A stretch of 15,719 bases of DNA from Microbacteriaceae bacterium (GTDB lineage: Bacteria > Actinomycetota > Actinomycetes > Actinomycetales > Microbacteriaceae), in assembly GCA_012719255.1 (NCBI GenBank), contig JAAYAS010000248.1:1-15719 (forward strand), given 5' to 3'. A program made the position numbers and the translations under genes. The number at the start of each line of letters is the position of its first letter. Position 1 is the stretch's first letter. Under the pieces are notes generated by a model, which did no database searches, had not been told where the DNA came from, and worked only from the letters and a program-made list of their open reading frames with translations. Shown in pieces: positions 1 through 6,602 of this stretch.

Positions 1-285
1 CGCCGACGGCGCGCCCGGCGCATCCGGGCCGGGCGCCCGCTCGCCGCCCGCGGACGCCGGATCGACGACGCCCGACGCCCACTGCGGCTCGTCCTCGAAC
101 GACGCCGGCAGGCCGTAGTCGCCGGGCTGCTCGACCGGCGCCGAGTAGCGCGGCGAGGCCTCGGGGCCGTCGCCGCGGTGCCGCACGAACTGCACGACGC
201 CGACGATCGTCAGCGCGAGTCCGCCGAGCGTCACCAGGCCGCCGAAGGCGATGACGAGGATGACGACGAACAGCATCCCCATCAT
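1..285 (-). CDS. Small single-pass membrane protein, C-terminus off the left edge
   Basis: The reading frame is open for 95 codons from two consecutive ATG codons (first at 285) to base 1, so the C-terminus lies outside the window. The protein begins MMGMLFVVILVIAFGG and has one strongly hydrophobic helix (about residues 4-28), then a basic VRHRGDG boundary and a proline- and acid-rich tail containing YSAPVEQPGDYGLP. This is the pattern of a short membrane-anchored protein with a disordered tail that is probably cytoplasmic. The start lies 3 bases after the stop of the zinc metallopeptidase gene, with a GGAG about 9 bases upstream inside that gene, so translational coupling and co-transcription are likely. 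I do not recognise a family and assign no function. Confidence 0.6.
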   Translation of the reverse strand, partial: MMGMLFVVILVIAFGGLVTLGGLALTIVGVVQFVRHRGDGPEASPRYSAPVEQPGDYGLPASFEDEPQWASGVVDPASAGGERAPGPDAPGAPSA

Positions 286-288
286 CGG

Positions 289-1170
289 CTAGAGCTCCGA
301 GCCCGGGACGCCGAACGAGTCGCAGGCGCCGACGCCCTCCTGGTAGCCGCGCATCAGCCAGTTCGTGCGCTGCTCGCTGGTGCCGTGCGAGAACGTCTCG
401 GGCTGCACCTCCATGCCGGCCTGCTCCTGGATGTTGTCGTCGCCGATCGCCTGCGCCGACGAGATCGTCTGCTGGATCTCGTCGCGGGTCGGCTCGCGGA
501 GGATCTGGTTGCCGGCGTCGTCGGTGTACTGCGAGGCCGAGCCCATCCAGGCGCCCGCGTAGCAGTCGGCCTGCAGCTCGAGGCGCACCATGCCGCTGGT
601 CGGGCCGACGTCGCGGTGGTCGACCTGCTGCAGCGTGCCCTCGAGCTTCTGGATGTGGTGACCCCACTCGTGCGCGAGCACGTACATCTCGGCGAGCGGG
701 CCGCCCTCGGCGCCGTAGCGCTGCGTGAGGATGTCGAAGAACTGGCCGTCGATGTAGATGCCCTCGTCGCTCGGGCAGTAGAACGGGCCGACCGCGTTCG
801 AGGCGCTGCCGCAGCCGCTCGAGGTCGAGCCGTCGTAGAGCACGACCGTCGGGTCGTTGTACGCGCTGACGCCGAGCTGGGGCGCGGTCTCGGCCCAGTA
901 CTGCTCGAGGGTCACCGCGCCGCCCTCCATCCGGCAGTCGAAGCTGGCGTTCGCCTCCGCGCCGGTGCACTCGAGGTCCTCGGCCTGCTGCTGGCCGCCG
1001 CCGGGGGCGCCGCCGCCGAGGAACTGGGTGACGTCGAAACCGAGGAACTGCGTCGACAGCAGACCGAGCAGCAGCACGAGCACACCGCCGCCGCCGGCGA
1101 TCGCCCCGCCGCGGCCCCGTCGCCGCTGCACGTTCTTCGAGTCGAAGCGCGAGTTCTCATTGAAGGTCAT
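289..1170 (-). CDS. ypfJ: YpfJ-family neutral zinc metallopeptidase, membrane anchored
   Basis: This 293-residue protein matches the putative neutral zinc metallopeptidase family (YpfJ / KPN_02809 type). Visible features are a short basic N-terminus (RRRGRGG, residues 17-22), one transmembrane helix at about 23-42, a Gly/Gln-rich linker (52-62), and an exported domain with the zinc motif HEWGH at 167-171. A second conserved block, LELQADCYAGAW (197-208), probably supplies the third, acidic zinc ligand. Four or more cysteines (68, 79, 120, 132, 203, 283) could form disulfides outside the cell. Length is normal for the family. The substrate is unknown for most members. The start at 1170 is chosen because the MTFN.N.R.D N-terminus is typical of the family and a -10-like element sits exactly where a leaderless transcript would need it. 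A small membrane-protein gene follows 3 bases downstream. Confidence 0.9.
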   Translation of the reverse strand: MTFNENSRFDSKNVQRRRGRGGAIAGGGGVLVLLLGLLSTQFLGFDVTQFLGGGAPGGGQQQAEDLECTGAEANASFDCRMEGGAVTLEQYWAETAPQLGVSAYNDPTVVLYDGSTSSGCGSASNAVGPFYCPSDEGIYIDGQFFDILTQRYGAEGGPLAEMYVLAHEWGHHIQKLEGTLQQVDHRDVGPTSGMVRLELQADCYAGAWMGSASQYTDDAGNQILREPTRDEIQQTISSAQAIGDDNIQEQAGMEVQPETFSHGTSEQRTNWLMRGYQEGVGACDSFGVPGSEL

Positions 1171-1176
1171 GACGAC

Positions 1177-1182
1177 AATCTA
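1177..1182 (-). promoter_or_regulatory. -10 box of a probable leaderless promoter for the zinc metallopeptidase
   Basis: On the minus strand TAGATT is followed by six bases (GTCGTC) and then the ATG at 1170. That places the expected transcription start at the A of the start codon. No Shine-Dalgarno sequence is visible upstream of this ATG, unlike most genes in the window, which supports a leaderless mRNA of the kind common in actinobacteria. No convincing -35 hexamer is seen 16-18 bases further upstream. Confidence 0.5.
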
Positions 1183-1250
1183 CCGGCGGCGGGCCGATTC
1201 GCACCGGTTGTGAGGAACTCGTGCCCAACCGCGGGTACGGGCCGAGAACG

Positions 1251-1290
1251 ACGGGGGGCGGATGCGGCGACCCGCCGCATCCGCCCCCGT
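1251..1290 (-). terminator. Strong hairpin terminator after the acyl-CoA oxidase gene
   Basis: Bases 1251-1269 and 1273-1290 are complementary over 18 pairs with a single bulged G and a 3-base loop (ACC). The hairpin begins 5 bases beyond the stop codon of the acyl-CoA oxidase. On the minus strand it is followed by CGTTCTCGG, which has only scattered T, so it is an actinobacterial-type terminator without a clear T tract. It insulates the metallopeptidase promoter from read-through. Confidence 0.8.
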
Positions 1291-1295
1291 TCGCG

Positions 1296-3506
1296 TCAGC
1301 CCTTGCGCGCGGCCTTCTTCGCGGCCTTCGCGGCCGCCTTCTCGGCGCGCCGGCGGTCGCGGTACTGCACCCGCTCGTCGACGGGCGCCTCCCCCGAGGC
1401 GCGGAGCCGCTCGTAGTGGGCGGCCGCCTCCTCCTGCCGCTCCCGCTCCTCGCCGGTGGCGATGCGGGCGCGCAGGTGCGCCTCGGTGTAGCCGAAGGCG
1501 TCGACGAGGTCCTGCGCGTGCGGGCGCAGCCGCGCGAGCAGCCGGTTCGTGTACGACGACACCATGCGGGCGCGCTGCGCGGTGAGCCGGCCCGACATGA
1601 GGTACCAGCCGAGGTCGCGCTCGATCGCGACGAGGCCGTAGAGGTCGCGCAGCCAGGTGAGCACGCGGTGGGTGGCGCTGTCGCGGTCGAAGTCGTCGAG
1701 GCGGCGGGTGAACGCCTCCCACTGGATGAGCTCGGCGTAGCTCAGCGCGGCCTGGATGAGCTTGTCCTGCTGCGCGTTGAACGCGGCCTGCTGCTCGGCG
1801 GCGGGGCGCTTCGCGTACTTCTGGAGGGCGGCGGCGATCTCGGCGATCGGCTCCTCGACGCGGGCCGAGAGCAGTTCGCGCTGGGTGTCGGGCTGGCGCA
1901 GCCAGCCGACCGAGCGGCCGTGGAAGCCGAAGTCGCCGACGTGGCCGCCGAGTCGGGCGAGGCCGATGCCGCGGAACGCCCGGTCGGCGACCTGGCTCAT
2001 GATCGTGCGGGCCGGGTCGCCCTTGAACTTCGCGGCGTAGTCCTCGAGCAGGCGCTTGCCGACGAGCTGCAGCAGCACGTTGTTGTCGCCCTCGAAGGTC
2101 GTGTAGATGTCGAGGTCGTGGTGCAGCAGCGCGATGCGGTTCTCGGCGAGGAAGCCGGCGCCGCCGCAGGCCTCGCGCGCCTCCTGCAGCGTCGCCATCG
2201 CCTGCCAGGTCGACAGCGGCTTCAGCGCGGCGGCGAGCGTCTCGAGGTCGGCGCGGTTGTCGGGGCTGTCGTCGATGCCCTGGAACACCTCGTGGAACTT
2301 CCGCAGGAACTCGTCGTGGGCGAACGTCGCCGCATAGGCCTGCGCGAGCCGCGGCAGCAGCCGCTTCTGGTGTCGCTGGTAGTCGAGCAGCACCGTCTCG
2401 CGGCCGGTGCCGGCATTGTCGAACTGGCGGCGCTGGTTGCCGTAGGCGACGGCGATGGCGAGGCCCGCCTGCATCGCGACGGCGGCCGAGCCGTCGAGCG
2501 AGACGCGGCCCTGCACGAGCGTGCCGAGCATCACGAAGAAGCGGCGGCCGGGCGACTCGATCGGCGACGAGTAAGTGCCGTCGGGGGCGACGTCGCCGTA
2601 GCGGTTGAGGAGGTTCTCGCGCGGGATGCGCACGTCGGTGAAGTGGAGCCGGCCGTTGTCGATGCCGTTGAGGCCGCCCTTCACGCCGTCGTCCTCGCCG
2701 CCGATGCCGGGGAGGAACTCGCCGGCGTCGTCGCGGATCGGCACGAAGAACGCGTGCACGCCGTGGTTGACGCCCTTCGTGATGAGCTGCGCGAACAGCA
2801 CGGCGGCGCGGCCGTGCTTCGCGGCGTTGCCGAGGTAGTCCTTCCACGCGCCGCGGAACGGCGTGTCGATGACGAACTCCTCGGTCTCGGGGTCGTAGGT
2901 CGCGGTGGTGCCGATCGAGGCGACGTCGGAGCCGTGACCGGTCTCGGTCATCGCGTAGATGCCGGGCAGCTCCATGCGCATCAGCGCCGGCAGGTAGGCG
3001 TCGTGGTGGCGCTCGGTGCCGAGGTGCCAGATCGCGCCGCCGAACAGGCCCCACTGCACGCCCGACTTGATCTGCAGGCTCGGGTCGGCGAGGAAGAGCT
3101 CCTCGAACGCGGCGATGTTGCCGCCGGCGGTGTTGCCGCCGCCGTGCTTCTCGGGGAAGGCGAGGCCGGGGGTGCCCTTCTCGGCGAGCTTGAAGAGCTG
3201 GCCGAGCACGCGCTCGCGGTGCTCGGGCATGGCGAGCGAGTCGTCGCGCTGGAACTCGGGGTCGGCGGCGATGGCGCGCGAGCGGGCGCGCTCCTCGGGC
3301 CAGGTGCCGAAGATCGCGGTGCGCACGGCCTCCTGGTCGATGCGGTCGCGCGCCGGCTCGGCGGCGGCGAGCTCGGCGTCGTCGATGCCGTCGGACTGCT
3401 CCTCGGCGGCGAGGGTCGCCGCGTTCGGGTCGTAGGCGGGGTCGATCGCGCCGGTCTCGACCTCGGTCGGGTCGACGGGCGCGGTGCTCGTGGAATCGGG
3501 GGTCAC
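1296..3506 (-). CDS. Acyl-CoA oxidase / acyl-CoA dehydrogenase family flavoprotein
   Basis: A 736-residue FAD enzyme of the acyl-CoA oxidase superfamily, which makes the 2,3-double bond in acyl-CoA in the first step of beta-oxidation. The FAD/substrate core includes MTETGHGSD (186-194), GNQRRQF (356-362) and ACGGAGF (446-452). The catalytic base is probably Glu472 in TTFEGDNN, the position used by oxidase-type members. A C-terminal oxidase domain follows to about residue 710, and the protein ends in a Lys/Arg/Ala-rich tail (EKAAAKAAKKAARKG). The first ~55 residues are acidic and low in complexity. The GTG start at 3506 is supported by AGGAGGA six bases upstream; frames extending further upstream are non-coding in character. 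Whether it passes electrons to oxygen or to an electron-transfer flavoprotein cannot be told from sequence. It is probably monocistronic, with its own promoter and terminator. Confidence 0.9.
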   Translation of the reverse strand: MTPDSTSTAPVDPTEVETGAIDPAYDPNAATLAAEEQSDGIDDAELAAAEPARDRIDQEAVRTAIFGTWPEERARSRAIAADPEFQRDDSLAMPEHRERVLGQLFKLAEKGTPGLAFPEKHGGGNTAGGNIAAFEELFLADPSLQIKSGVQWGLFGGAIWHLGTERHHDAYLPALMRMELPGIYAMTETGHGSDVASIGTTATYDPETEEFVIDTPFRGAWKDYLGNAAKHGRAAVLFAQLITKGVNHGVHAFFVPIRDDAGEFLPGIGGEDDGVKGGLNGIDNGRLHFTDVRIPRENLLNRYGDVAPDGTYSSPIESPGRRFFVMLGTLVQGRVSLDGSAAVAMQAGLAIAVAYGNQRRQFDNAGTGRETVLLDYQRHQKRLLPRLAQAYAATFAHDEFLRKFHEVFQGIDDSPDNRADLETLAAALKPLSTWQAMATLQEAREACGGAGFLAENRIALLHHDLDIYTTFEGDNNVLLQLVGKRLLEDYAAKFKGDPARTIMSQVADRAFRGIGLARLGGHVGDFGFHGRSVGWLRQPDTQRELLSARVEEPIAEIAAALQKYAKRPAAEQQAAFNAQQDKLIQAALSYAELIQWEAFTRRLDDFDRDSATHRVLTWLRDLYGLVAIERDLGWYLMSGRLTAQRARMVSSYTNRLLARLRPHAQDLVDAFGYTEAHLRARIATGEERERQEEAAAHYERLRASGEAPVDERVQYRDRRRAEKAAAKAAKKAARKG

Positions 3507-3556
3507 TGGTTCCTCCTCGAATGCGTGACGCGGGTCGAGCCGCGCGGTTCGCAGGC

Positions 3557-3585
3557 ACGCTAGGCGGGGCCGACGGGCCCGGCAA
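3557..3585 (-). promoter_or_regulatory. Predicted sigma-70-type promoter of the acyl-CoA oxidase gene
   Basis: On the minus strand TTGCCG (3585-3580) and TAGCGT (3562-3557) are separated by exactly 17 bases. The predicted transcription start is near 3550, giving a leader of about 44 nucleotides ahead of the AGGAGGA ribosome binding site and the GTG at 3506. The -10 fits the actinobacterial TANNNT pattern. Confidence 0.55.
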
Positions 3586-3633
3586 CGAGGTTCGATCGCG
3601 GCGACAATCCCGGATGCGGCACCCCCGCGCACC

Positions 3634-3687
3634 CTTGTGCGCACCGCACAAGCGCAGAGGTCGCGACTCGTGCATCCCCCACAAGCG
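3634..3687. promoter_or_regulatory. Candidate operator: palindrome plus a third half-site upstream of the acyl-CoA oxidase promoter
   Basis: CTTGTGC-GCACC-GCACAAG (3634-3652) is a perfect inverted repeat with 7-base arms and a 5-base spacer. The right half, CACAAGCG (3647-3654), recurs exactly at 3680-3687, 33 bp away or about three helical turns. The palindrome lies about 50 bp upstream of the predicted -35 of the oxidase gene and 58 bp beyond the stop of the ABC permease. It could bind a dimeric regulator such as a TetR- or GntR-type fatty-acid repressor. It could also act as a weak terminator of the exporter operon, but no T tract follows. Confidence 0.35.
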
Positions 3688-3709
3688 ATGGAGTGGCGCG
3701 TCGCGGGCT

Positions 3710-4924
3710 CTACGCCCCGCGGAGCGCCTCGAGCAGCTTCACCTTGCCCTGCGTGCGGAGCACCGCGTTCTCGTAGAGCTTCGCGCCGAGCCAGATCGCC
3801 GCCGCCGCGGTGACGATGAGGATCGCGAGCGCGACGAACGGCTCCCACCACTCGGCGGCGCCCTGGAACAGCCGGATCGGCATCGCCACCGGCGCCGAGA
3901 ACGGGATGTAGCTGATCACCCGCATGAGCTCGGGGTTCGTCGAGAACATCACGACGAGCAGGTACGGGATCATCACGAGCCAGGTGAGCAGACTCACCGC
4001 CGAGGGGACGTCCTCGGGCCGCGACACCGTCGCGCCCATGCCGGCGTAGAGCGCGGCGAACAGCACGAAGCCGACGAAGAAGAGCACCGCGAACCACGCG
4101 AGGGCCGGCCCGAGCAGCTGCACGAACCCGGTCTGCCCGCTGAGTGCGAATGCGATCAGCGCGATCGCCGCGAGCCCGACGACCTGGCCGACCGCGAGCA
4201 CCGTGCCGCCGATCACCTTGCCGGCGATGATCGTGCGCGGCCGCACCGAGGCGAGCAGCAGCTCGACGATGCGCGAGGCCTTCTCCTCGACGACCGATTG
4301 GGCGATGCGCTGGGCGAACATCATCACCGACATGAAGTAGAGCACTCCGAGGCCGATGGTGACGAAGTAGGTGACCATCGGGTTGAGCCCGACGCCCGCC
4401 TCGAGCTGCGCCGGGTAGGGCGACTCGGTGAGCCGCTGGATGAGGCCGGAGTCGACGCCGTCGAGGCCGACGAGCACGCCCGACACCGACGGCGGCACCT
4501 GCACCGGCTCGCCCTCGGGGTCGAGCAGCGGCGCACCGGCCGCCTCGGGGCCAGTGAGCCAGGCCGCATCCGCCTCGCCGTCGCGCACGAGGTCGAGCGC
4601 CTCGGCGGCGGTGCCGACCTCGATCACGTCGAGACCGGCACCGTCGAAGCGCTCGGCGGTCGTGGTGGTCGCCATCGTCGGCCGCTCGCCGCCGGTCGCG
4701 GCCGAGATGAACAGGTCGCCGATGAAGCGCTGCCCGAGGATGAGCAGCAGCAGGAGCGCCGCGGTGATCACGAAGCTCCAGATGAACGCGGGGGTGCGCA
4801 CCGTCGTGACGATCTCGCGGCGGGCGACGAGCATCGCGCCGCGCGCGGTCGAGATCTCGGACGCGGCCGCATCCGGTGCGACCCGGGCGGGCGCGTGGGC
4901 GGCGGGGTCGTGGCGATCGGCCAT
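3710..4924 (-). CDS. ABC-2 type exporter permease, NatB-like
   Basis: A 404-residue integral membrane protein, partner of the ATPase encoded immediately upstream. It has one helix near the N-terminus (about 47-65), a large presumed extracytoplasmic region (about 66-184), and five more helices (about 186-205, 238-262, 271-297, 310-328, 363-382). The segment SVVEEKASRIVELLLASVRP (210-229) is the conserved cytoplasmic coupling region of NatB/YhaP-type permeases. The split topology, first helix then large loop then a five-helix bundle, is typical of the ABC2_membrane_3 group. The ATG at 4924 shares one base with the stop of the ATPase gene (TGATG), and AGGAGGT lies six bases upstream inside that gene, so the two are translationally coupled. 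Sodium, peptide or drug export are all possible; the substrate is not readable from sequence. Confidence 0.87.
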   Translation of the reverse strand: MADRHDPAAHAPARVAPDAAASEISTARGAMLVARREIVTTVRTPAFIWSFVITAALLLLLILGQRFIGDLFISAATGGERPTMATTTTAERFDGAGLDVIEVGTAAEALDLVRDGEADAAWLTGPEAAGAPLLDPEGEPVQVPPSVSGVLVGLDGVDSGLIQRLTESPYPAQLEAGVGLNPMVTYFVTIGLGVLYFMSVMMFAQRIAQSVVEEKASRIVELLLASVRPRTIIAGKVIGGTVLAVGQVVGLAAIALIAFALSGQTGFVQLLGPALAWFAVLFFVGFVLFAALYAGMGATVSRPEDVPSAVSLLTWLVMIPYLLVVMFSTNPELMRVISYIPFSAPVAMPIRLFQGAAEWWEPFVALAILIVTAAAAIWLGAKLYENAVLRTQGKVKLLEALRGA

Positions 4925-5820
4925 CAGCGGACCTCCTTGAAGATCGTGGTGAGCGGCACGAGCTCGCGGGCGAAGCCGCGCACCGGGCCGCGGTCGAGCT
5001 CGGCGCGCAGCAGCTGCTGGGCGCGCGCCTCGGCGGCCGCGTCGTCGGAGGCGTCGATCGCGACGACGACGCCGTCGGCATCGCGCTTCGCCTCGCGCAC
5101 ATCGGGCTCGACGAGCAGCGCCGACGGGTCGTCGACGCCGAAGCGGTACAGGCCCCGCGAGTGCTGCTCCTGCAGCTCGCGGCGGCCGCCGGCGGCGACG
5201 ATGCGGCCGTGCGAGATGATCACGAGTTCGTCGCTGAGCTTCTCGACCACCTCGAGCTGGTGCGACGAGAACAGCACCGGGGCGCCGGCGGCGGCGCGCT
5301 CGCGGAGCACCTCGAGCACCGCCTCGACGGCGATCGGGTCGAGCCCCGAGAACGGCTCGTCGAGGATGAGGATGCGCGGCTCGTGCACGAGCGCCACGCA
5401 GATCTGGGCGCGCTGCTGGTTGCCGAGCGAGAGGTCCTCGACCTTGTCGTTCGCGCGCTCGTGGAGGTCGACGCGCTCGAGAAGGTCGTCGGCGCGGCGG
5501 GCGGCGACCTGCTTCGGCACGCCGTGCAGCTCGCCGAAGTAGACGATCTGCTCGCGCACCCGCATCTTCGGGTAGAGGCCGCGCTCCTCGGGCATGTAGC
5601 CGATGCCGGTGCGGTCGGCGGGCGTGATCGGGCGGCCGTCGACGAGCACTTCGCCGGCGTCGGGGCGGATGAGGCCGAGGATCGCGCGCATCGCGGTCGT
5701 CTTGCCAGCGCCGTTCGCGCCGACGAAGCCGGTGAGCCGCCCCGCGGCGACGTCGAACGACACGTCGTCGAGCACCTTCCGGTCGCCGTACGAGTGCGAG
5801 AGTTGACGGACTTCGAGCAT
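4924..5820 (-). CDS. ABC exporter ATP-binding protein, NatA-like
   Basis: A 298-residue ATPase that powers the NatB-like permease encoded downstream. Motifs in order: Walker A GANGAGKT (34-41), the Q-loop region GYMPEERGLYPKM (74-86), signature LSLGNQQ (130-136), Walker B ILILDEP (150-156), D-loop SGLD (158-161) and the switch histidine in SSHQ (His187). Residues about 205-298 form the C-terminal extension seen in NatA/YhaQ-type ATPases. The PEERGLYP form of the Q-loop and the LSLGNQQ signature are typical of this exporter subgroup. The ATG at 5820 follows GAGGAG at a spacing of five to six bases, and the protein begins MLEVRQLSHSYG, a normal domain start; the frame further upstream is not protein-like. 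An 18-bp direct repeat lies between the candidate promoter and this gene. Confidence 0.9.
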   Translation of the reverse strand: MLEVRQLSHSYGDRKVLDDVSFDVAAGRLTGFVGANGAGKTTAMRAILGLIRPDAGEVLVDGRPITPADRTGIGYMPEERGLYPKMRVREQIVYFGELHGVPKQVAARRADDLLERVDLHERANDKVEDLSLGNQQRAQICVALVHEPRILILDEPFSGLDPIAVEAVLEVLRERAAAGAPVLFSSHQLEVVEKLSDELVIISHGRIVAAGGRRELQEQHSRGLYRFGVDDPSALLVEPDVREAKRDADGVVVAIDASDDAAAEARAQQLLRAELDRGPVRGFARELVPLTTIFKEVR

Positions 5821-5831
5821 GCGGCTCCTCG

Positions 5832-5869
5832 GGTTCGCGTGCGGAAAGGACGGTTCGGGTGCGGAAAGG
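5832..5869. repeat. 18-bp tandem direct repeat upstream of the exporter operon
   Basis: GGTTCGCGTGCGGAAAGG (5832-5849) and GGTTCGGGTGCGGAAAGG (5852-5869) differ at one base and are 20 bp apart. They lie 12 to 49 bases upstream of the ATPase start codon, just outside its ribosome binding site, and just downstream of a TACCGT -10-like element (5883-5878). This could be an operator in the leader or a small tandem duplication. The spacing of nearly two helical turns is suited to a protein binding two sites on one face. Confidence 0.6.
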
Positions 5870-5877
5870 CGCGACCC

Positions 5878-5883
5878 ACGGTA
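5878..5883 (-). promoter_or_regulatory. Candidate -10 box of the NatAB-like exporter operon
   Basis: TACCGT on the minus strand fits TANNNT and would start transcription near 5871, at the edge of the 18-bp direct repeats. No matching -35 was seen at normal spacing, so the call is tentative. The gap 5821-5978 contains no gene. Confidence 0.3.
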
Positions 5884-5978
5884 CGCGCCGGAGGTGCGCA
5901 CCGGATGAGCATCGGGCGACAGCACCGCCGAATCCGACTGGAGGATGAGCAGGGCCCGCCGATGCGCCGGGTGCCGGC

Positions 5979-6359
5979 TCAGCGCGGGACGGCCGCCGCG
6001 TGCCGCACCTCGGCGACGATCTGCTCGGGGATCGCGTACTTGCCGAGCGTGCGGTCGGCGCCGGCGGCGCGGGCCCGCTCGCCGAGGTCGCCGTCGCGGC
6101 TGCCGACGAGCACCACGATGCACGGCTGCGGGGCGCCGAGGGCCCGGATGCGCTCGGTCGCCGCGAACCCGTCGCCGTCGGCGAGCGTCGATGCGACCAG
6201 CACGACATCGGGACGGTGGCGCTCGACGAGCGCCACCGCATCCGCCGTCGACGACCCCTCGCCGAGCACGCGCAGGTCGTCCTGCGCCTGCAGGATGAGC
6301 GAGAAGCCGGCCCGGATCAGCTGCTGGGCGTCGACGATGACGATGCCGATCTTCGACAC
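5979..6359 (-). CDS. Stand-alone pseudo-receiver domain protein
   Basis: A 126-residue protein with the fold pattern of a NarL-type response-regulator receiver domain and no DNA-binding domain. The first strand (KIGIVIVDAQQLIRAGFSLIL) keeps one acidic residue, Asp10, but the usual second acidic residue is Ala11. In the third strand, PDVVLVAS (50-57), the position of the phosphoacceptor aspartate is Ala56. The usual Thr/Ser after the fourth strand (IVVLVGS) is also replaced, while Lys107 is kept. It therefore probably cannot be phosphorylated in the normal way. The GTG at 6359 is chosen because AGGAGGACA lies just upstream and a receiver fold begins directly; an in-frame upstream start would add a non-homologous RRRTQSGG leader. 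It lies on the same strand as the NatAB-like exporter, 158 bp upstream. Its function is unknown; a protein-protein interaction role is inference. Confidence 0.8.
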   Translation of the reverse strand: MSKIGIVIVDAQQLIRAGFSLILQAQDDLRVLGEGSSTADAVALVERHRPDVVLVASTLADGDGFAATERIRALGAPQPCIVVLVGSRDGDLGERARAAGADRTLGKYAIPEQIVAEVRHAAAVPR

Positions 6360-6417
6360 GGACTGTCCTCCTGACTGGGTTCGCCGACGCAACCGCTCCG
6401 TCGGTGCGAACGCCGCG

Positions 6418-6448
6418 ACGCTACCCCCATCGGGTTACCGGAGCGCAA
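6418..6448 (-). promoter_or_regulatory. Weak candidate promoter of the pseudo-receiver gene
   Basis: On the minus strand TTGCGC (6448-6443) and TAGCGT (6423-6418) are separated by 19 bases, a longer spacer than usual. Transcription would start near 6412, leaving a leader of about 53 nucleotides. An imperfect inverted repeat, TTCGCCGACG (6380-6389) with CGTCGGTGCGAA (6399-6410), lies in that leader and could be an operator or mRNA structure. Confidence 0.3.
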
Positions 6449-6500
6449 CGAGGCACGTCACCCTCCGTTCATCGCCGCGAGGACCTGCCCCGTCGAGGAC

Positions 6501-6519
6501 CCCTGAGCCTGTCGAAGGG
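6501..6519. repeat. Dispersed-repeat-like intergenic sequence
   Basis: CCCTGAGCCTGTCGAAGGG lies in the divergent gap between the pseudo-receiver gene and ykoE. From memory, sequences of the form CCTTCGACAGGCTCAGG recur between genes in many GC-rich bacteria. It has short complementary ends (CCCT and AGGG). Only one copy is in this window, so repetition cannot be shown from the sequence given. Confidence 0.4.
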
Positions 6520-6575
6520 CCCGACCCCGGGCCGCGCCGAACTCGGCCGCGGCCCGTCCAGGACCGTCCCGCCGG

Positions 6576-6581
6576 TAGACT
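6576..6581 (+). promoter_or_regulatory. -10 box of the ykoEDC-like operon
   Basis: TAGACT fits TANNNT and lies 21 bases before the TTG start of the S component, so transcription would begin near 6588 and the leader would be very short, about 15 nucleotides. AGGAGA (6589-6594) is the ribosome binding site. No clear -35 is present. A leader this short leaves no room for a riboswitch. Confidence 0.45.
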
Positions 6582-6602
6582 GCGGGGCAGGAGACCCGAA
6601 TC

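Noticed and set aside
1221..3563. Plus-strand open frame of 780 codons over the acyl-CoA oxidase gene
   Set aside because: Antisense shadow of a well-supported flavoenzyme, with biased composition and no recognisable domain.
3507..5102. Upstream extension of the acyl-CoA oxidase frame through the ABC permease gene to 5102
   Set aside because: The frame is open only because of GC bias. The part above the GTG at 3506 is out of frame with the permease and Arg/His-rich, and a ribosome binding site and promoter support the GTG.
5821..5978. Lost LuxR-type helix-turn-helix after the receiver domain, by frameshift
   Set aside because: No helix-turn-helix-like sequence was seen in this 158-bp gap, and it is too short for a full domain plus linker.
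6404..6602. TPP riboswitch before ykoE, suggested by CCCTGAG at 6501
   Set aside because: The rest of the THI-box consensus is absent, and the CCCTGAG belongs to an intergenic repeat-like word. The predicted transcription start lies downstream of it.
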